Assembly (NCBI GenBank): GCA_948144175.1
Contig: CANXME010000032.1
Coordinates: 1,885,501 to 1,949,500, forward strand
Source of the DNA: Closterium sp. NIES-65
Taxonomy: Eukaryota; Streptophyta; Zygnematophyceae; Desmidiales; Closteriaceae
DNA: 64,000 nt
Direction: 5' to 3'
In this document: piece by piece, positions 31,370 through 41,720 of the stretch
How positions within the stretch are numbered: the stretch's first letter is position 1
How the letters are laid out: each line of letters begins with the position of its first letter
Position numbers and translations under genes: made by a program
Notes under the pieces: generated by a model
Told to the model about the DNA's origin: nothing
Databases searched by the model: none
What the model saw: only the letters and a program-made list of their open reading frames with translations

Positions 31370-32596
31370 GAGGCAGGCGGTAGCTGTGACTGCGACTGGA
31401 CAGGCAGAGGACACTCTAAGGAGGGAGGAGGACCAGGAGGAGGCGGCTGACCAAGAACCTGCTGAAGGAGCGAAACGAAGTACGTCCGCGGCCGTGAAGT
31501 GCCCCCAGAACCAGCAGAGACAGCACCAGAACCTCCAGCCGGACCAGCACCGGCACCACCTCCAGCAGCTCCAGTACCTCCCGCAGCACCAGCAGCACCT
31601 CCAGCAGCACCAACTCTAGCAGCACCAGTAGTACCTCCAGCAGTACCAGCACCAGCTGCACCAGTAACACCTTCAGCAGCACCAGCACCAGCAGCACCTC
31701 CAGCACCTCCAGGACCTCCAGTAGCAGCAGGGCCTCCAGTGGGCAGCACCTCACCACCAGACGCTCCACTCCGGAGGCTGCAGCGCCTAGCGTACCACTC
31801 ACGTAGTCGCTGAGGGGAGGGAGGCTCCGGCTGCAACACTGCACCCACAGGGCCACCAGCCCCAACTCCAGTAGACCCCCCAGCTCAAGTAGCCCCACGA
31901 CGGAGGCTGTAACTCTGGGAGTACCACTCACGTAGCTGCTGTGAAGAGGGAGCGCCAATAGGCGCAGTACGGTCAGTCGTAGAACCCCCAGCCTCAGCTC
32001 CTCGAGGCTCAGCACCCCCAATCGCAGCACCCCCAGGCTCAGCACCCCCAGGCTCAGCTCCCGTAGTCTCCGCACCCCCAGACTCAGCACCCCCTGTCTC
32101 AGTACCCCCAGACCCAGCACCACCAGGCTCGGTACGCTCAGCACCTCGCGCAGGACCAAAGTCAACAGCTACCCCGACAGGCTCGACCGGGTCTACCTGG
32201 GAAACACCTGAGGGAGCAGTACCCTGGGGAGGGAGGGGGTCTACCGACGGGACACCTGGGGTGAGGAAGAGCGGCGGGGGGGGGGAGCGGGGCCGTGCGG
32301 TAGGGGAAGAGACGGTAAAAGGGTACCGACTCGTCAAAGGTGACGTCATGAGAGGGGAAGACACGGTGCGAGGTGGGGTGGTAAAACTGCCAGCCACGCG
32401 CGTCAGGGACAAAGCCAAGGAAGACACAGGGAACGGCACGGGAGGAGAGCTTGTCCGCGGACGTATCGCGGACAAAGGCTCGACATCCCCAGACCCGGAA
32501 GACCGACGCATCGCCAACCTCCCCCGTCCAACACAGGGTGGGCGAGGTCTCCGGAACGGAGACACGGGGCCAGAGGTTGAGCTGATGCGCGGCGTA
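31370..32596 (-). pseudogene. Element C integrase end and repeat linker
   Basis: Continues the integrase C-terminus (GDASVFRVWG-like, FLGF, FYHPTSHRV) with a frameshift at the G-run near 32275. Then a linker with GGAE(S/T/P) pentapeptide repeats and two QLREWY modules (near 31935 and 31800), followed by Ala/Gly/Val repeats and PRTYFVSLLQQVLG. It is cut at 31365 by element G. Confidence 0.8.
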
Positions 32597-34579
32597 CTAC
32601 ATTGCAAACGGCCACAGGAAATGGGGGGCAGCCGCATGGATCAAGGAGGTACGAGCGACCTCCATAACTAGACCAATGCGGCGCTCAGCAACCCCATTCT
32701 GCTGCAGAGAGGCCGGGAGAGTGAATGCCTGGCGGATGCCGTGCTCCGCACAGTAGGCTGCCAAGAGGTCAGAGGAAAACTCACCACCTCGGTCAGAGTG
32801 CAGACGCAGGACAGGAAAGTCCGACTGGAACCGCTTCCGGAGCTGGAGACGAGCAGCGCGGATCCAAGGAATCAAGACATCAGGGACCTCACCCTTGGTA
32901 CGCAAGGGGAAGACCGTGGTGTAGCGCGTGTAGTCATCGACGACCAGCAGAAAGTACCGCTCGTGGCCCTGTCCCCGGACGCGGGCTGGGCCCCACACGT
33001 CCGGGTGGAGAGTCTGCAGGGGAGCCTCTGTGGGAGGGAACGAGGAGGAGTGAGGAGCAGCGCGCTGCCACCCCTCGACACAGGGAAGACAAGGAGGAGC
33101 AGGCGACGGTGGGAGGGGAGGGAGAAGCCTGGGAAGACCAGGCACAAGGTACCGGGAATGCATGCTGCGAAGGCGCTGCACTGACGGGCGACCAAGGCGG
33201 TGGTGCCAGAGGACAGTCCGGTGCGGCAGGGAGCGACACGAGCAGGGGGCGGACAGCTGACCTGACGTAGACGCAGATGCAGCTACCTGAGGGGACTCAG
33301 TGGTCAGTGTGTACAGGTCCGGCCCTGGCTGCCGAGTGAAGGTAGCCAGGTGACGACCCGTCTGGGCACACGTGCAGTGCGTCACACGCTCGTAGGCCGG
33401 GGTGAACTGGTGAACACCCGCGTCCTGAAGCGCAGAACCCGCCACCAAGTTCATAGAGAACGAGGGGAGGTAAAGGCCCGACAGCGTGCCAGACGGGACA
33501 GCAGGACAGGGGAGGGCAGTGGTGGAGGTTGCAAGGACCGGACCCCCTGAGGGGTCAGCCAGGGAGACAGCAACTGGTCTAAGAAGCTGCTCTAGGGCAG
33601 TGCGGTCGCGAAAGAAAAAACGGGAAGCACTTGAGTCCAGTGTGAAGGTGTGCAGTGCCTCAGTAGACGCGGTACCAGCAGACACAAACGCACTAGTACC
33701 TAGAGCAGCAGCCTCACTAGGACCTAGGGCAGCAGACGCACGAGCACCTAGAGCTGCAGCTTCACTGGTCCCAATACCCGGGTCGGGCGGTACACGCAGG
33801 AAACAGTCACCCTCAACACTAATAGTCAATGCATACATAGCAGCAAGGATAGCATCATAATCAAGAGCAAAGATGTCAATTCCCTTCTTAAGCAGATCAG
33901 CCCAGCGCGGCAGCTCAGAGGCGTCAGGAAACTGCTCCCGCCAGGCGTCGTCAAGGCGAAAGAAACAGCACTGCACCATGTGAAACCTCCCACAAGTCTG
34001 GTCAGTGTGGTCACCTGTGCGAATGACGTACGGGCAGGTACCTCCACCCCCAGACCCCCCACGCTGAGAGTACCACTTATGGAGCTGCTGGGGCGACTGG
34101 GGCTCGCGCTCATCTAACAGCAGGTGGCTGCGAACGGCTAGGCGAGCATGGGCGTCACGAATCTGCCACTGTGAGCGAGCAGTACTGTCAGCCGTAGCAG
34201 CACGTGCGGGAGCAGCGCAGGGCGTGTGGTCATACAGGGAAACGTCGTCCTTGGCAGTGATCTGGAGGAACAAGTGCAGGTCATCGAGCCAGACATCAAA
34301 CTTAATCGGTCGGCCCTCAGCGTCAAAGGTGAGAATAGTAGGACTGGTCATAGTGGCAGTCGCAGTAGCAGCAGTAGCAGTAGCAGCAGTAGCAGTAGCA
34401 GTATCAGCAGTAGCAGTAGCAGTAGTGGCAGTAGCAGGAACAGGAACAGTAGTTGCTGCAGGTGGGGCGGCGCGGCTCGAATAGGGCGGCGCGATTCGGG
34501 CGGCGCGACTCGGGCGGCGCGGCTCGGGCAGGGCGGCTGGAGCGGGCGGTCCGCGGTTGTGCGTGGGCTGCAGTCGCAC
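32597..34579 (-). pseudogene. Element C gag-protease-integrase fusion, capsid shortened
   Basis: 660-codon open frame. The functional start is probably the Met of MTSPTILTFDAEG near 34351; the preceding Ala/Thr repeat is leader. The gag N-terminus continues VWLDDLHLFLQ to LAVRSHLLL, then jumps to PQSPQQLHKWYS, so most of the capsid is deleted relative to D. Finger: CPYVIRTG...C-X3-H-X4-C. Protease motif is LDSSASRFFF, where Ser replaces Gly of DSGA. Integrase: WHHRLGRP (second zinc His is Arg), CLPCVEG, HPDVWGP, LHSDRGGEF and NGVAERR, so the D,D,E triad is present but the zinc site is damaged. The frame ends at a TAG in the integrase C-terminal part. A long ORF with point damage suggests fairly recent decay. 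Confidence 0.88.
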
Positions 34580-34915
34580 GCGGGCGGCGGCCTACGAGGG
34601 CGACGCGGCGGCCTACGGGCGGGGCTGCGACGCTCTGGACGGCCAAAAGGGCCGGTCGGCGGGCGGCTAGTGGGCTGCTCGTGGGCGGCTCTGGTCGTGC
34701 GGGCGGCTAACAGTCGGCGCGCGCGCAGAAGAGGCTGCGCGCGGGCTGCTAGCGGACTACGTGCGCTAAAAAAAAAGGCTGCGCGCTGCACTAGCAAGCT
34801 GTGTACGGGCAGCAGGAGAAGGAGAGGCGCACGAGGGCGCACTAGGAGAGAGGCGCTCGAGGGCGCTTCTAGCGAAAGGTGGGCCCTTAGGTAAGCGATC
34901 CTATATCTAAACATA
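34355..34915 (-). other. Element C leader, GC-rich
   Basis: Leader between primer site and gag. Contains CTAAGGGCCCACC (34885-34897 complement), shared with D and E, and GCGGCGCG(A/G)CTCGGGC-like repeats. The end nearest gag is a CAGTAG/AGCAGT trinucleotide tract reading as Ala/Thr/Val repeats. Confidence 0.6.
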
Positions 34916-34995
34916 CGCTCTTAATACCATGTCAGAAACAAGAAGTGATGAACTAGGAACATTTGGGAGTACAAGTATGAAACCCTAGAGAAATG

Positions 34996-35128
34996 TGTTA
35001 GAACATTATAGCTTATACATTTGTGTAGGCTGTAGTGGGGTAGCCCATAAGGGGTACAACCCAATTAGGGTTAGTACTTGTACCCAACTCTTTCATAGTT
35101 CAATCATTCTCTCGTTCTCATCTTCACA
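34996..35128 (+). repeat. 5' LTR of element D
   Basis: 133 bp, TGTTAGAACATTATAGC...CTCATCTTCACA. Very short for an LTR. Contains TGTAGTGGGGTAGCCCATAA and ACTTGTACCCAACTC, shared with the E and C LTRs. Confidence 0.95.
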
Positions 35129-35174
35129 TGGTATAGAGCTGGTTCCCTTGTGGGAACTGTTCCTAGGGCCCACC
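35129..35174 (+). promoter_or_regulatory. Element D primer site, hairpin and GGGCCCACC block
   Basis: TGGTATAGAGCTGG (35129-35142) is the primer site. It is followed by a perfect hairpin GTTCCC-TTGT-GGGAAC (35142-35157) and then CCTAGGGCCCACC (to 35174). The GTGGG of the hairpin can also pair with CCCAC of the second block. The arrangement recurs in E and F, so it may act in RNA packaging, dimerisation or priming; that role is inferred from position. Confidence 0.6.
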
Positions 35175-35713
35175 GACTTTTTTTTTCTGCCCGGAGCACG
35201 CTTGGCCCCTGCCCGAGTCGCGCCCAATGTCGTTCCCCCCTCTAGCGGGATCTAGCGGCCCCTTTTACGGCTTCTAACGGCCTTGTTGCGCCGCCCTTTT
35301 GGCCCCGTCGCGCCGCCCTTTCGACCCCGTCGCGCCGCCCTTGCGGCCCCGTCGCGCCGCCCTTGCGGCCCCGTCGCGCCGCCCTTTACGCGGCCCCGTC
35401 GCCGCCACTTCCTGCGGCCCTGTCGCCGCCCTTTCAGCGGCCCCGTTGCCGCCCTTCCACGGCCCCGTCGCCGCTCCGCCGCCCAGCGCCCGAGCTGCAG
35501 AGCAACCAAACCGCCGAGCAGCCGAGCCGCCCAGCAGCCCAGCCGCCCAGCAGCCGAGACACCGAGCAGCCGAGCCGCCCGACCGCCGAGCCGCCCAGCA
35601 GCCGAGCCGCCGAGCAGCCGAGCCGCCCGACCGCCCCACTTGCCTGGTAAGAGCAGCGTCTCAGCCACTGCACTGCCCTGCCCCACTGTCCTCACTGCCT
35701 GTCTACTGCTGTC
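35175..35713 (+). repeat. Element D GC-rich leader repeats
   Basis: Two tandem arrays: GTCGCGCCGCCCTT(T/G)CGGCCCC-type units at about 35285-35480, then GAGCCGCCCAGCAGCC-type units at 35495-35640. Open frames across them are Arg/Pro/Ala repeats. GAG begins at the ATG at 35714 after a CTGCCTGTCTACTGCTGTC spacer. Confidence 0.75.
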
Positions 35714-37030
35714 ATGGCCTCCCCTAGTGTTCTCACCTTTGACGCTGAGGGTCGGGCAGTTGACTTTGAGGTCTGGGTAGATGATCTGCAGCTTTTCCTA
35801 CAGTGCGATAGGGCAGACGGTCTCTCCCTGTTTGACCTCACTTCTGGTGCCTCTCCTGCCCCTACTGCTGATGCTGACACCGCTGTTTGCTCACAGTGGG
35901 CCACGCGCGATGCTGCTGCTCGCCTTGCTGTGCGCCGCCACTTACCAACCGCTGAGCGTGCACACTTTAGCCAGTACAAGAGTGCTCAGACCTTGTACGA
36001 CACTGTAGTTGCACGCTACTCTTCCCCTGCCACTGCTGCACTGAGCCGCCTCATGCTACCGTACCTCTTCCCTGACCTTGCTGCCTTTCCCACAGTCGCT
36101 GACCTCATTACGCACCTCCGCACTAGTGACACTCGCTACCGCGCTGGGCTTCTTGCTGAGTTCTGCGCCAAGAACCCCCCCCCCCCCATGTACATCACCC
36201 TCTGCTACATAGTCACCCGGCTCCTTGACACTCTCCGTGTAGTCAGGGACCACTTCCTCTCAGTTTTCCCCACCACTCTCACCGTTGACCTCCTCGAGAA
36301 GGCCGGGGGTGGGGGTGGGGGTGGTAGTGGGAGTGGTGCCGGGGGTGGCGGCGGCGGCGGCAGCAGTGGAGGCGACGGAGGCGGTGGTGGTGGCGGAGGG
36401 AGCGGAGGCGGCGGAGGGAGCGTAGGCGGTGGAGGTGGCGGAGGAGGCGGAGGTGAAGGCGGCGGCAGAGGCGGCGGTGGCGGCGGCGGCGGTGGAGCGG
36501 GTCGCGACTCTGCACAGAGGAGTGGCTCAGGTGGTGGTCGGCGCCAGCAGCAGCGGAGTGGTGTGACCCTGTCCCCTCAGCAGCTTCATGAGTGGTACAC
36601 TGCGAGTCAGCACGGTGGGGGTTTTGGTCCCTGCACTTACGTCCTCCGTACCGGTGACCAAGCTGGTGAGCAGTGCAGAGGCCCACACTCCACCCAGCGC
36701 TGGTTCGGTCGCCTGACGGACGCGTGGCGTCGCCAGTTCCCTGAGGCGACAGAGATCCCTCGCTGGGGAGATCTGTCTAGGGCGGGGGTTGCCGTCTTTG
36801 ATCTTGACTATGATGCTATTCTTACTGCCATGTATGCTGTTGATGATAGTGTTGTGGGTGACTGTTACCTGTGTGTACCGCATGACCCTGGCATTGAGGC
36901 TACTGCTCTAGGTGCTGGTGAGGCTGCTGCTCTAGGTGCTAGTGCGTCTGCTGCCCCAGGTGCTAGTGCGTCTGCTGCCCCAGGTGCTGGTGAGTCTGCG
37001 CTCTCAGGTACTACGTCGGCTCAGACCTAA
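35714..37030 (+). CDS. gag: Element D gag (full length)
   Basis: 438 residues from ATG 35714 to TAA 37028-37030. Residues 1-30 read MASPSVLTFDAEG and FEVWVDDLQLFLQ; the capsid region runs to about residue 195 (HFSQYKSAQTLYD, MLPYLFPDL, VRDHFLSVFPTTLT). Residues about 197-265 are almost all Gly with Ser/Arg. Next come TLSPQQLHEWYTA, the finger-like CTYVLRTG...C-X3-H-X4-W (the fourth ligand Cys is Trp), LTDAWRRQF, IPRWGDL and FDLDYDAILTAMYAV, then Ala/Gly/Ser repeats. It would form the RNA-packaging particle in the cytoplasm. The terminal TAA sits where C and E read Leu-His-Thr-Phe (TTA to TAA), so gag and pol were probably once one ORF. Confidence 0.85.
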   Translation: MASPSVLTFDAEGRAVDFEVWVDDLQLFLQCDRADGLSLFDLTSGASPAPTADADTAVCSQWATRDAAARLAVRRHLPTAERAHFSQYKSAQTLYDTVVARYSSPATAALSRLMLPYLFPDLAAFPTVADLITHLRTSDTRYRAGLLAEFCAKNPPPPMYITLCYIVTRLLDTLRVVRDHFLSVFPTTLTVDLLEKAGGGGGGGSGSGAGGGGGGGSSGGDGGGGGGGGSGGGGGSVGGGGGGGGGGEGGGRGGGGGGGGGAGRDSAQRSGSGGGRRQQQRSGVTLSPQQLHEWYTASQHGGGFGPCTYVLRTGDQAGEQCRGPHSTQRWFGRLTDAWRRQFPEATEIPRWGDLSRAGVAVFDLDYDAILTAMYAVDDSVVGDCYLCVPHDPGIEATALGAGEAAALGASASAAPGASASAAPGAGESALSGTTSAQT

Positions 37031-40000
37031 CACACCTTCACCCTTGACTCCGGTGTGTCCCGCTCCTTCTTTCGAGACCGCACCACTCTTACGCCGCTCA
37101 GTCGGCCGGTTGCGGTCTCCCTGGCGGACCCCTCTAGGGTTCCTGTCCTTGCTAGCTTCTCCACTGTCTTACCGTGCCCAGCAGCCCCCTCTGGCACCCT
37201 GTCAGGTCTCTACCTCCCCTCGTTCTCTACGAACTTGGTGAGTGGAGCGGACCTACAGGATAGGGGGGTTGACCAGTTCACTCCTGCGAGTCAGCGAGTG
37301 ACCCACTGCACGTGTGCTCGGACAGGCCGACACTTGGCTACGTTCACCCGTCGGCCAGGGTCGAGCCTGTACACCCTTACTACTGAGTCTCCTCCGGCTG
37401 CTGAGTCTGCCCAAGTAGCTACGTCGAGTCAGGTGTTTGCTGCAGCGTCCATGTCTGGTCCTGAGTCTGCTCCCTGCTCGTGTCGTCTCCTATCCCACCA
37501 GACTCTCCTCTGGCACCACCGCCTTGGTCACCCCTCCCTGCCTCGTCTCCGATGCATGGCCTCCCGTGTCCTTGTCTCTGGTCTCCCTCGATCTCTTCCT
37601 TCCCTACCTCCGGGGCCTTGCCCAACCTGCGTCCCCTGCGTCGAGGGGCGACAGCGCGCCGCCCCTCACTCCTCCGAGTTTCCTCCGACAGAGGCTCCGC
37701 TGCAGACTCTCCATATGGACGTGTGGGGCCCAGCCCGCATCAGTGGGCAGGGGCACGAGCGGTACTTCCTGCTGGTGGTTGACAACTACTCGCGTTACAC
37801 CACAGTCTTCCCCTTGCGCAGCAAGGGTGATGTCACTGAGGTGTTGATCGACTGGATCCGCGCAGCTCGTCTCCAGCTCAGAGAGAGTTTCGGCTCGGAC
37901 TTTCCTGTTCTGCGTCTGCACTCGGACAAAGGCGGAGAGTTTTCCTCTGCCCTTCTAGGAGCCTTTTGTTGTGCACAGGGCATCCGCCAGACCTTCACGC
38001 TTCCGGCCTCTCCACAGCAAAATGGGATTGCTAAGCGCCGCATTGGCATGGTCATGGACGTCGCTCGTACGTCCATGATGCATGCGGCTGCCCCCCATTT
38101 TCTGTGGTCGTTTGCGGTTCACTACCCCAAGCATCAGCTCAACCTGCAGCCCCAGGTCTCCTTGCCAGAGACCGGGAAGGTTGGCGATGCGTCTGCGTTT
38201 CGGGTCTGGGGATCTCGGGCGTTTGTTCGCGACTTGTCTGCGGACAAGCTGTCCCCCCGTACTGTTCCCTGCGAATTCCTTGGCTTCCCCCCTGACGCGC
38301 CTGGCTGGCAGTTTTACCACCCCACCTCGCGCCGTGTTCTGTCCTCCCAAGACGTCACCTTTGACAAGTCGGTACCTTACTACCGTCTCTTCCCCAACTG
38401 CACTGCGCCTCTCCCCCCGCCGCTGCTCTTCCTTGCACCAGGTCCTCCCCCAGTAGACTCCCTCCCCCCTCAGGGTCCTGCCCCGTCAGGTGTGTCCCAG
38501 GTAGACGCAGTCGAGCCTGTCGAGGTAGCTGTTGACTCTGGTGCTGCTAGAGGTGCTGAGCCTGCGGGTGCCCGGTCTGGGGGTGCTGAGCCTGGGGGTG
38601 CTGAGACTAGGGGTGCCGAGTCTGGGGGTGCTGAGACTGGGGGTGCGGAGCCTGGGGGTGCGGAGCCTGGAGGTGCGGAGCCTGGGGGTGCTGGGTTGGC
38701 TCGTGTGGCCGCCGGCGGTGCTTCGTCGAGGCTGGAGCCGCTCTCTCCGCAGGAGCTGCGCGAGTGGTTTGCCCGCTGCTGGAGACGTGCTGCTGAGACT
38801 GGGGGTGCTGCTAGAGCTACTGGAGTTGGTCCTGCTGGAGCTCCTGGCAGTGCTGGTGCTGCTGGAGCTGGAGCTGCTGGGGGTGTTGGCGCTGGTGTTT
38901 CTACTGGTGCTGGTGCGTCTGGGGGTGCTGCTGAGGTTGCTGGTGCTGACGGGCCTACTGGAGTTGGAGCTGCTGGGGGTGTTGGCGCTGGCGGTGCTGC
39001 TGGCACTGGTGCTTGTGAGGGTGCTGGAGTTGGCGCTGTTGGAGCTGGAGGTGCTGCTGGCACTGGTGCTGCTACTGGGAGTACTGGTGCCGTCCTTGTT
39101 GGTTCTGGAGGCGCTGAGCGGCCGAGGCCGTACTTCGTTCCGCTCCTGGAGCAGGTTCTTGGTCTCCCGTCCTCTCCTGGTCCTGCTCCTTCCTTAGAGT
39201 GTCCACAGCCTGTCCACTCGCAGTCACAGTTACAGCTCGCCTCCCCTCTACCTGCTCCTTCTCCCTACACTGGTCGTACTAGAGGTCTTGCTGAGCGTCG
39301 TGAGCCTGCGTCTCGTCCTGCGTCGCCTGTTCGCGTTGTTCGCACTAGTCGTCGTGCTGCGCGTCCGCGTCCTCCTGCGGTCCCCGGCACACACCTAATG
39401 GCACTGCGTCCTTCCACTGCTCCTCTGCGTGTCCCATTGCCATCTCCTCCACAGTCCTCTTTTCCTTCTCTTGCTGACCCGGAGTCTGACTCCCTTCGTG
39501 CTGCTAGTCCTTCGGTCACGCGCCTTCTTGCTACTGTTGTCACTGACCCTTCCTTTGAGTCCACTGCTGCGTCTGCCCTAGTTGCTGAGCTTCTCGACTT
39601 CGCTGCTCGCTGTCGTCTAGACTACGCTGCCAGTCTCGTTGCTGATTCTGAATCCGTCTGTCCTCCGTCCATCGGGGGTGAGTGTGCTCTTAGCACGGAC
39701 GTCCTTGAGGACAGGCAGGAGGAGTTCCAATGCTTTCCTGCTGCTTTGCCCCATCTCGTGTCCACGATGATTGCCCCTGAGGGAGACCCGGATGCACTAG
39801 ACATCCCGACTCCTCGATCGTACGCTGAGGCAATCGAGGGTCCCTACTCCTCTCAGTGGCAGTCAGCCATGGACGCAGAGATGGCTTCCTTGAAGTCCAC
39901 AGGCACCTACGTCGACGAGGTTCCCCCACCTGGGGCAAACATCGTCAGTGGCATGTGGATTTTCAGGGTGAAGCGGCCGCCGGGCTCTCCGCCTGTCTTC

Positions 40001-41362
40001 AAGGCGCGTTACGTGGCTCGAGGCTTCAGACAGCGGCAGGGAGTTGACTACTTTCAGACCTTCTCTCCCACCCCGAAGATGACGACTCTTCGGGTGCTGC
40101 TGCACATAGCCGCTCAGCGCGACTACGAGCTTCACTCTCCTGACTTCAGCACAGCTTTCCTGCAGGGCAGCCTGCACGAGGAGATCTGGCTGCGCCGCCC
40201 ACCTGGCTTCATTGGGTTGTTTCCCCCTGGTACCCAGTGGAGCCTCCGGCGGCCAATCTACGGTCTTCGCCACGCGCCCCGTGAGTGGCACGACACACTG
40301 AGGACTACACTTGCGGCTCTTGGGTTTGCTCCTTGTACAGCCGACCCGTCGTTGTTTCTGCGCACCGACACCTCTTTGCCGCCGTTCTACATCCTCGTGT
40401 ACGTCGACGACTTGGTCTTTGCCACTGCTGACATTGCTGGACTCGCCCACGTGAAGTCCGAGCTGCAGAAGAGACACACGTGCACAGACTTGGGTGAACT
40501 GCGCAGCTACCTTGGCTTGTAGATCACTTGGGATAGAGCACAGCGCACCATTACCCTGACTCAGTCACACATGGTGCAGCAGGTCCTTCAGCGCTTCGTC
40601 TTCACGTACTCCTCGCCTCAGGCCACTCCTCTGTCTACTCGCCACTCGCTCTCAGCTCTGCCTTCAGATGAGTCCGTAGAGCCGAATGGCCCGTACCCAG
40701 AGCTTGTTGGCTGCCTCATGTACCTGATGACCTGCACACGACCTGACCTTGCATACCCTCTTAGCATCTTGGCACGCTATGTTGCTCCTGGGAGACACCG
40801 ACCAGAGCACATGGCTGCAGCGAAGAGGGTGTTGCGCTACGTGTGCAGTACGTCGGGCATGGGGCTAGTGCTTGGAGGGCGACGTCGAGTGGTCCTCACA
40901 GGTCACGATGACGCTTCTTGGGCTGACTACCAGGCTCTGCAGCGATCATCGCAGGGTTACACCTTCAGCCTTGGCTCCGGCTCTGTTTCGTGGCGGTCTA
41001 CCCGCTCGTCTTCTGTTCACAGCTCCAGCTGTGAGGCTGAGATCTACGCAGGGGCCATGGCTGCACAGGAGCTACGCTGGCTCACCTACCTGCTGACTGA
41101 CCTAGGAGAGCCGCCTCGTTCTCCTCCAGTTCTGTACGTAGACAACAAGGCCATGCTGGCCTTGTGTCGGGAGCACAGACTGGAGCACAGAACGAAGCAC
41201 ATTGCTCTCCGCTACTTCCTGGCTCGTGAGCTGCAGCAGCGTGGTCAGCTCCGCCTCACCTACGTGGCCTCTGAGGCCAACAGTGCTGATATCTTCACCA
41301 AGGCCCTTCCGCCTTGTGATCATCAGCGCTTCTGTACTTTGCTAGGTCTTGTGCCTACCTAG
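37031..41362 (+). pseudogene. pol: Element D pol (protease, integrase, RT, RNase H)
   Basis: Same frame as gag. Protease LDSGVSRSFFRD near 37045 (V for A in DSGA). Integrase: LLWHHRLGHPSLPRLR, CVPCVEGR, HMDVWGPARI, LHSDKGGEFS, then NGIAKRR, where AAG at 38033-38035 puts Lys at the catalytic Glu position kept in C and E. A linker follows with GAEP/GAES pentapeptides (38560-38700), SPQELREWFAR and Gly/Ala/Val repeats (38820-39110). RT: VPPPGANIVSG, FKARYVARGF, PDFSTAFLQG, YGLRHAPREWH, LVYVDDLVFA (YVDD 40400-40411). TAG at 40520-40522 replaces a Gln codon in LGLQITW. RNase H: HDDASWAD, SSCEAEIYAG, YVDNKAMLAL, ADIFTKALPP; natural stop 41360-41362. Three point changes account for all visible damage. 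Confidence 0.93.
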
Positions 41363-41582
41363 CCTCACTTGCTCACTTCTTGATCTTGTTTGTACTGTCC
41401 TCTTTCTATACCTGCACGTGCTTGTTTACCTTTATATATATGATCTTGCATGTGAACTGGCCTTGTGGCCTTACTCTTGTGCTCGGACTGTGTGGTGACT
41501 TTGTGATCCACCCTGAGCTTGCTTTGCTTTGCTTGACTGGTCTTGTGACCACTTGTTCGCCCCCACTTTGCCTATGGGGGTG

Positions 41583-41715
41583 TGTCAGAACATTATAGCT
41601 TGTACATTTGTGTAGGCTGTAGTGGGGTAGCCCATAAGGGGTACAACCCAATTAGGGTTAGTACTTGTACCCAACTCTTTCATAGTTCAATCATTCTCTC
41701 GTTCTCATCTTCACA
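41583..41715 (+). repeat. 3' LTR of element D
   Basis: 133 bp, TGTCAGAACATTATAGC...CTCATCTTCACA, preceded by the purine tract CTATGGGGGTG and followed by AAATG. Confidence 0.95.
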
Positions 41716-41720
41716 AAATG

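Larger units (their letters stand above)
31365..34930 (-). mobile_element. Ty1/copia retrotransposon C (3' truncated, LTR split by D)
   Basis: Minus strand. The 5' LTR is in two parts: its end at 34930-34995 and its start at 41721-41780 (TGTCAAACATTATATATG), on the other side of element D; the rejoined length is about 126 bp, matching the clade. Primer site TGGTATTAAGAGCG (34929-34916). Gag-protease-integrase form one open frame, then a GAEP-repeat linker. Homology stops at 31365 inside the linker where element G begins; RT and RNase H are gone. Confidence 0.9.
34996..41715 (+). mobile_element. Ty1/copia retrotransposon D (young, nested in C)
   Basis: Flanked by perfect duplication AAATG (34991-34995 and 41716-41720). 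LTRs are 133 bp each and differ at about two positions, so it is the youngest insertion here. It sits inside the 5' LTR of element C. gag and pol lie in one frame from 35714 to 41362 (1,883 codons including the natural stop), broken only by TAA 37028-37030 and TAG 40520-40522. It is the only member of its clade in the window with a full gag. The integrase catalytic Glu codon is AAG (Lys), so autonomous integration is unlikely even if the stops were read through. Confidence 0.96.

Noticed and set aside
37028..37030. Programmed stop-codon readthrough between gag and pol of element D
   Set aside because: The TAA sits where C and E encode Leu within one continuous frame (TTA to TAA), and a second, unrelated nonsense codon occurs in RT, so mutation is simpler.
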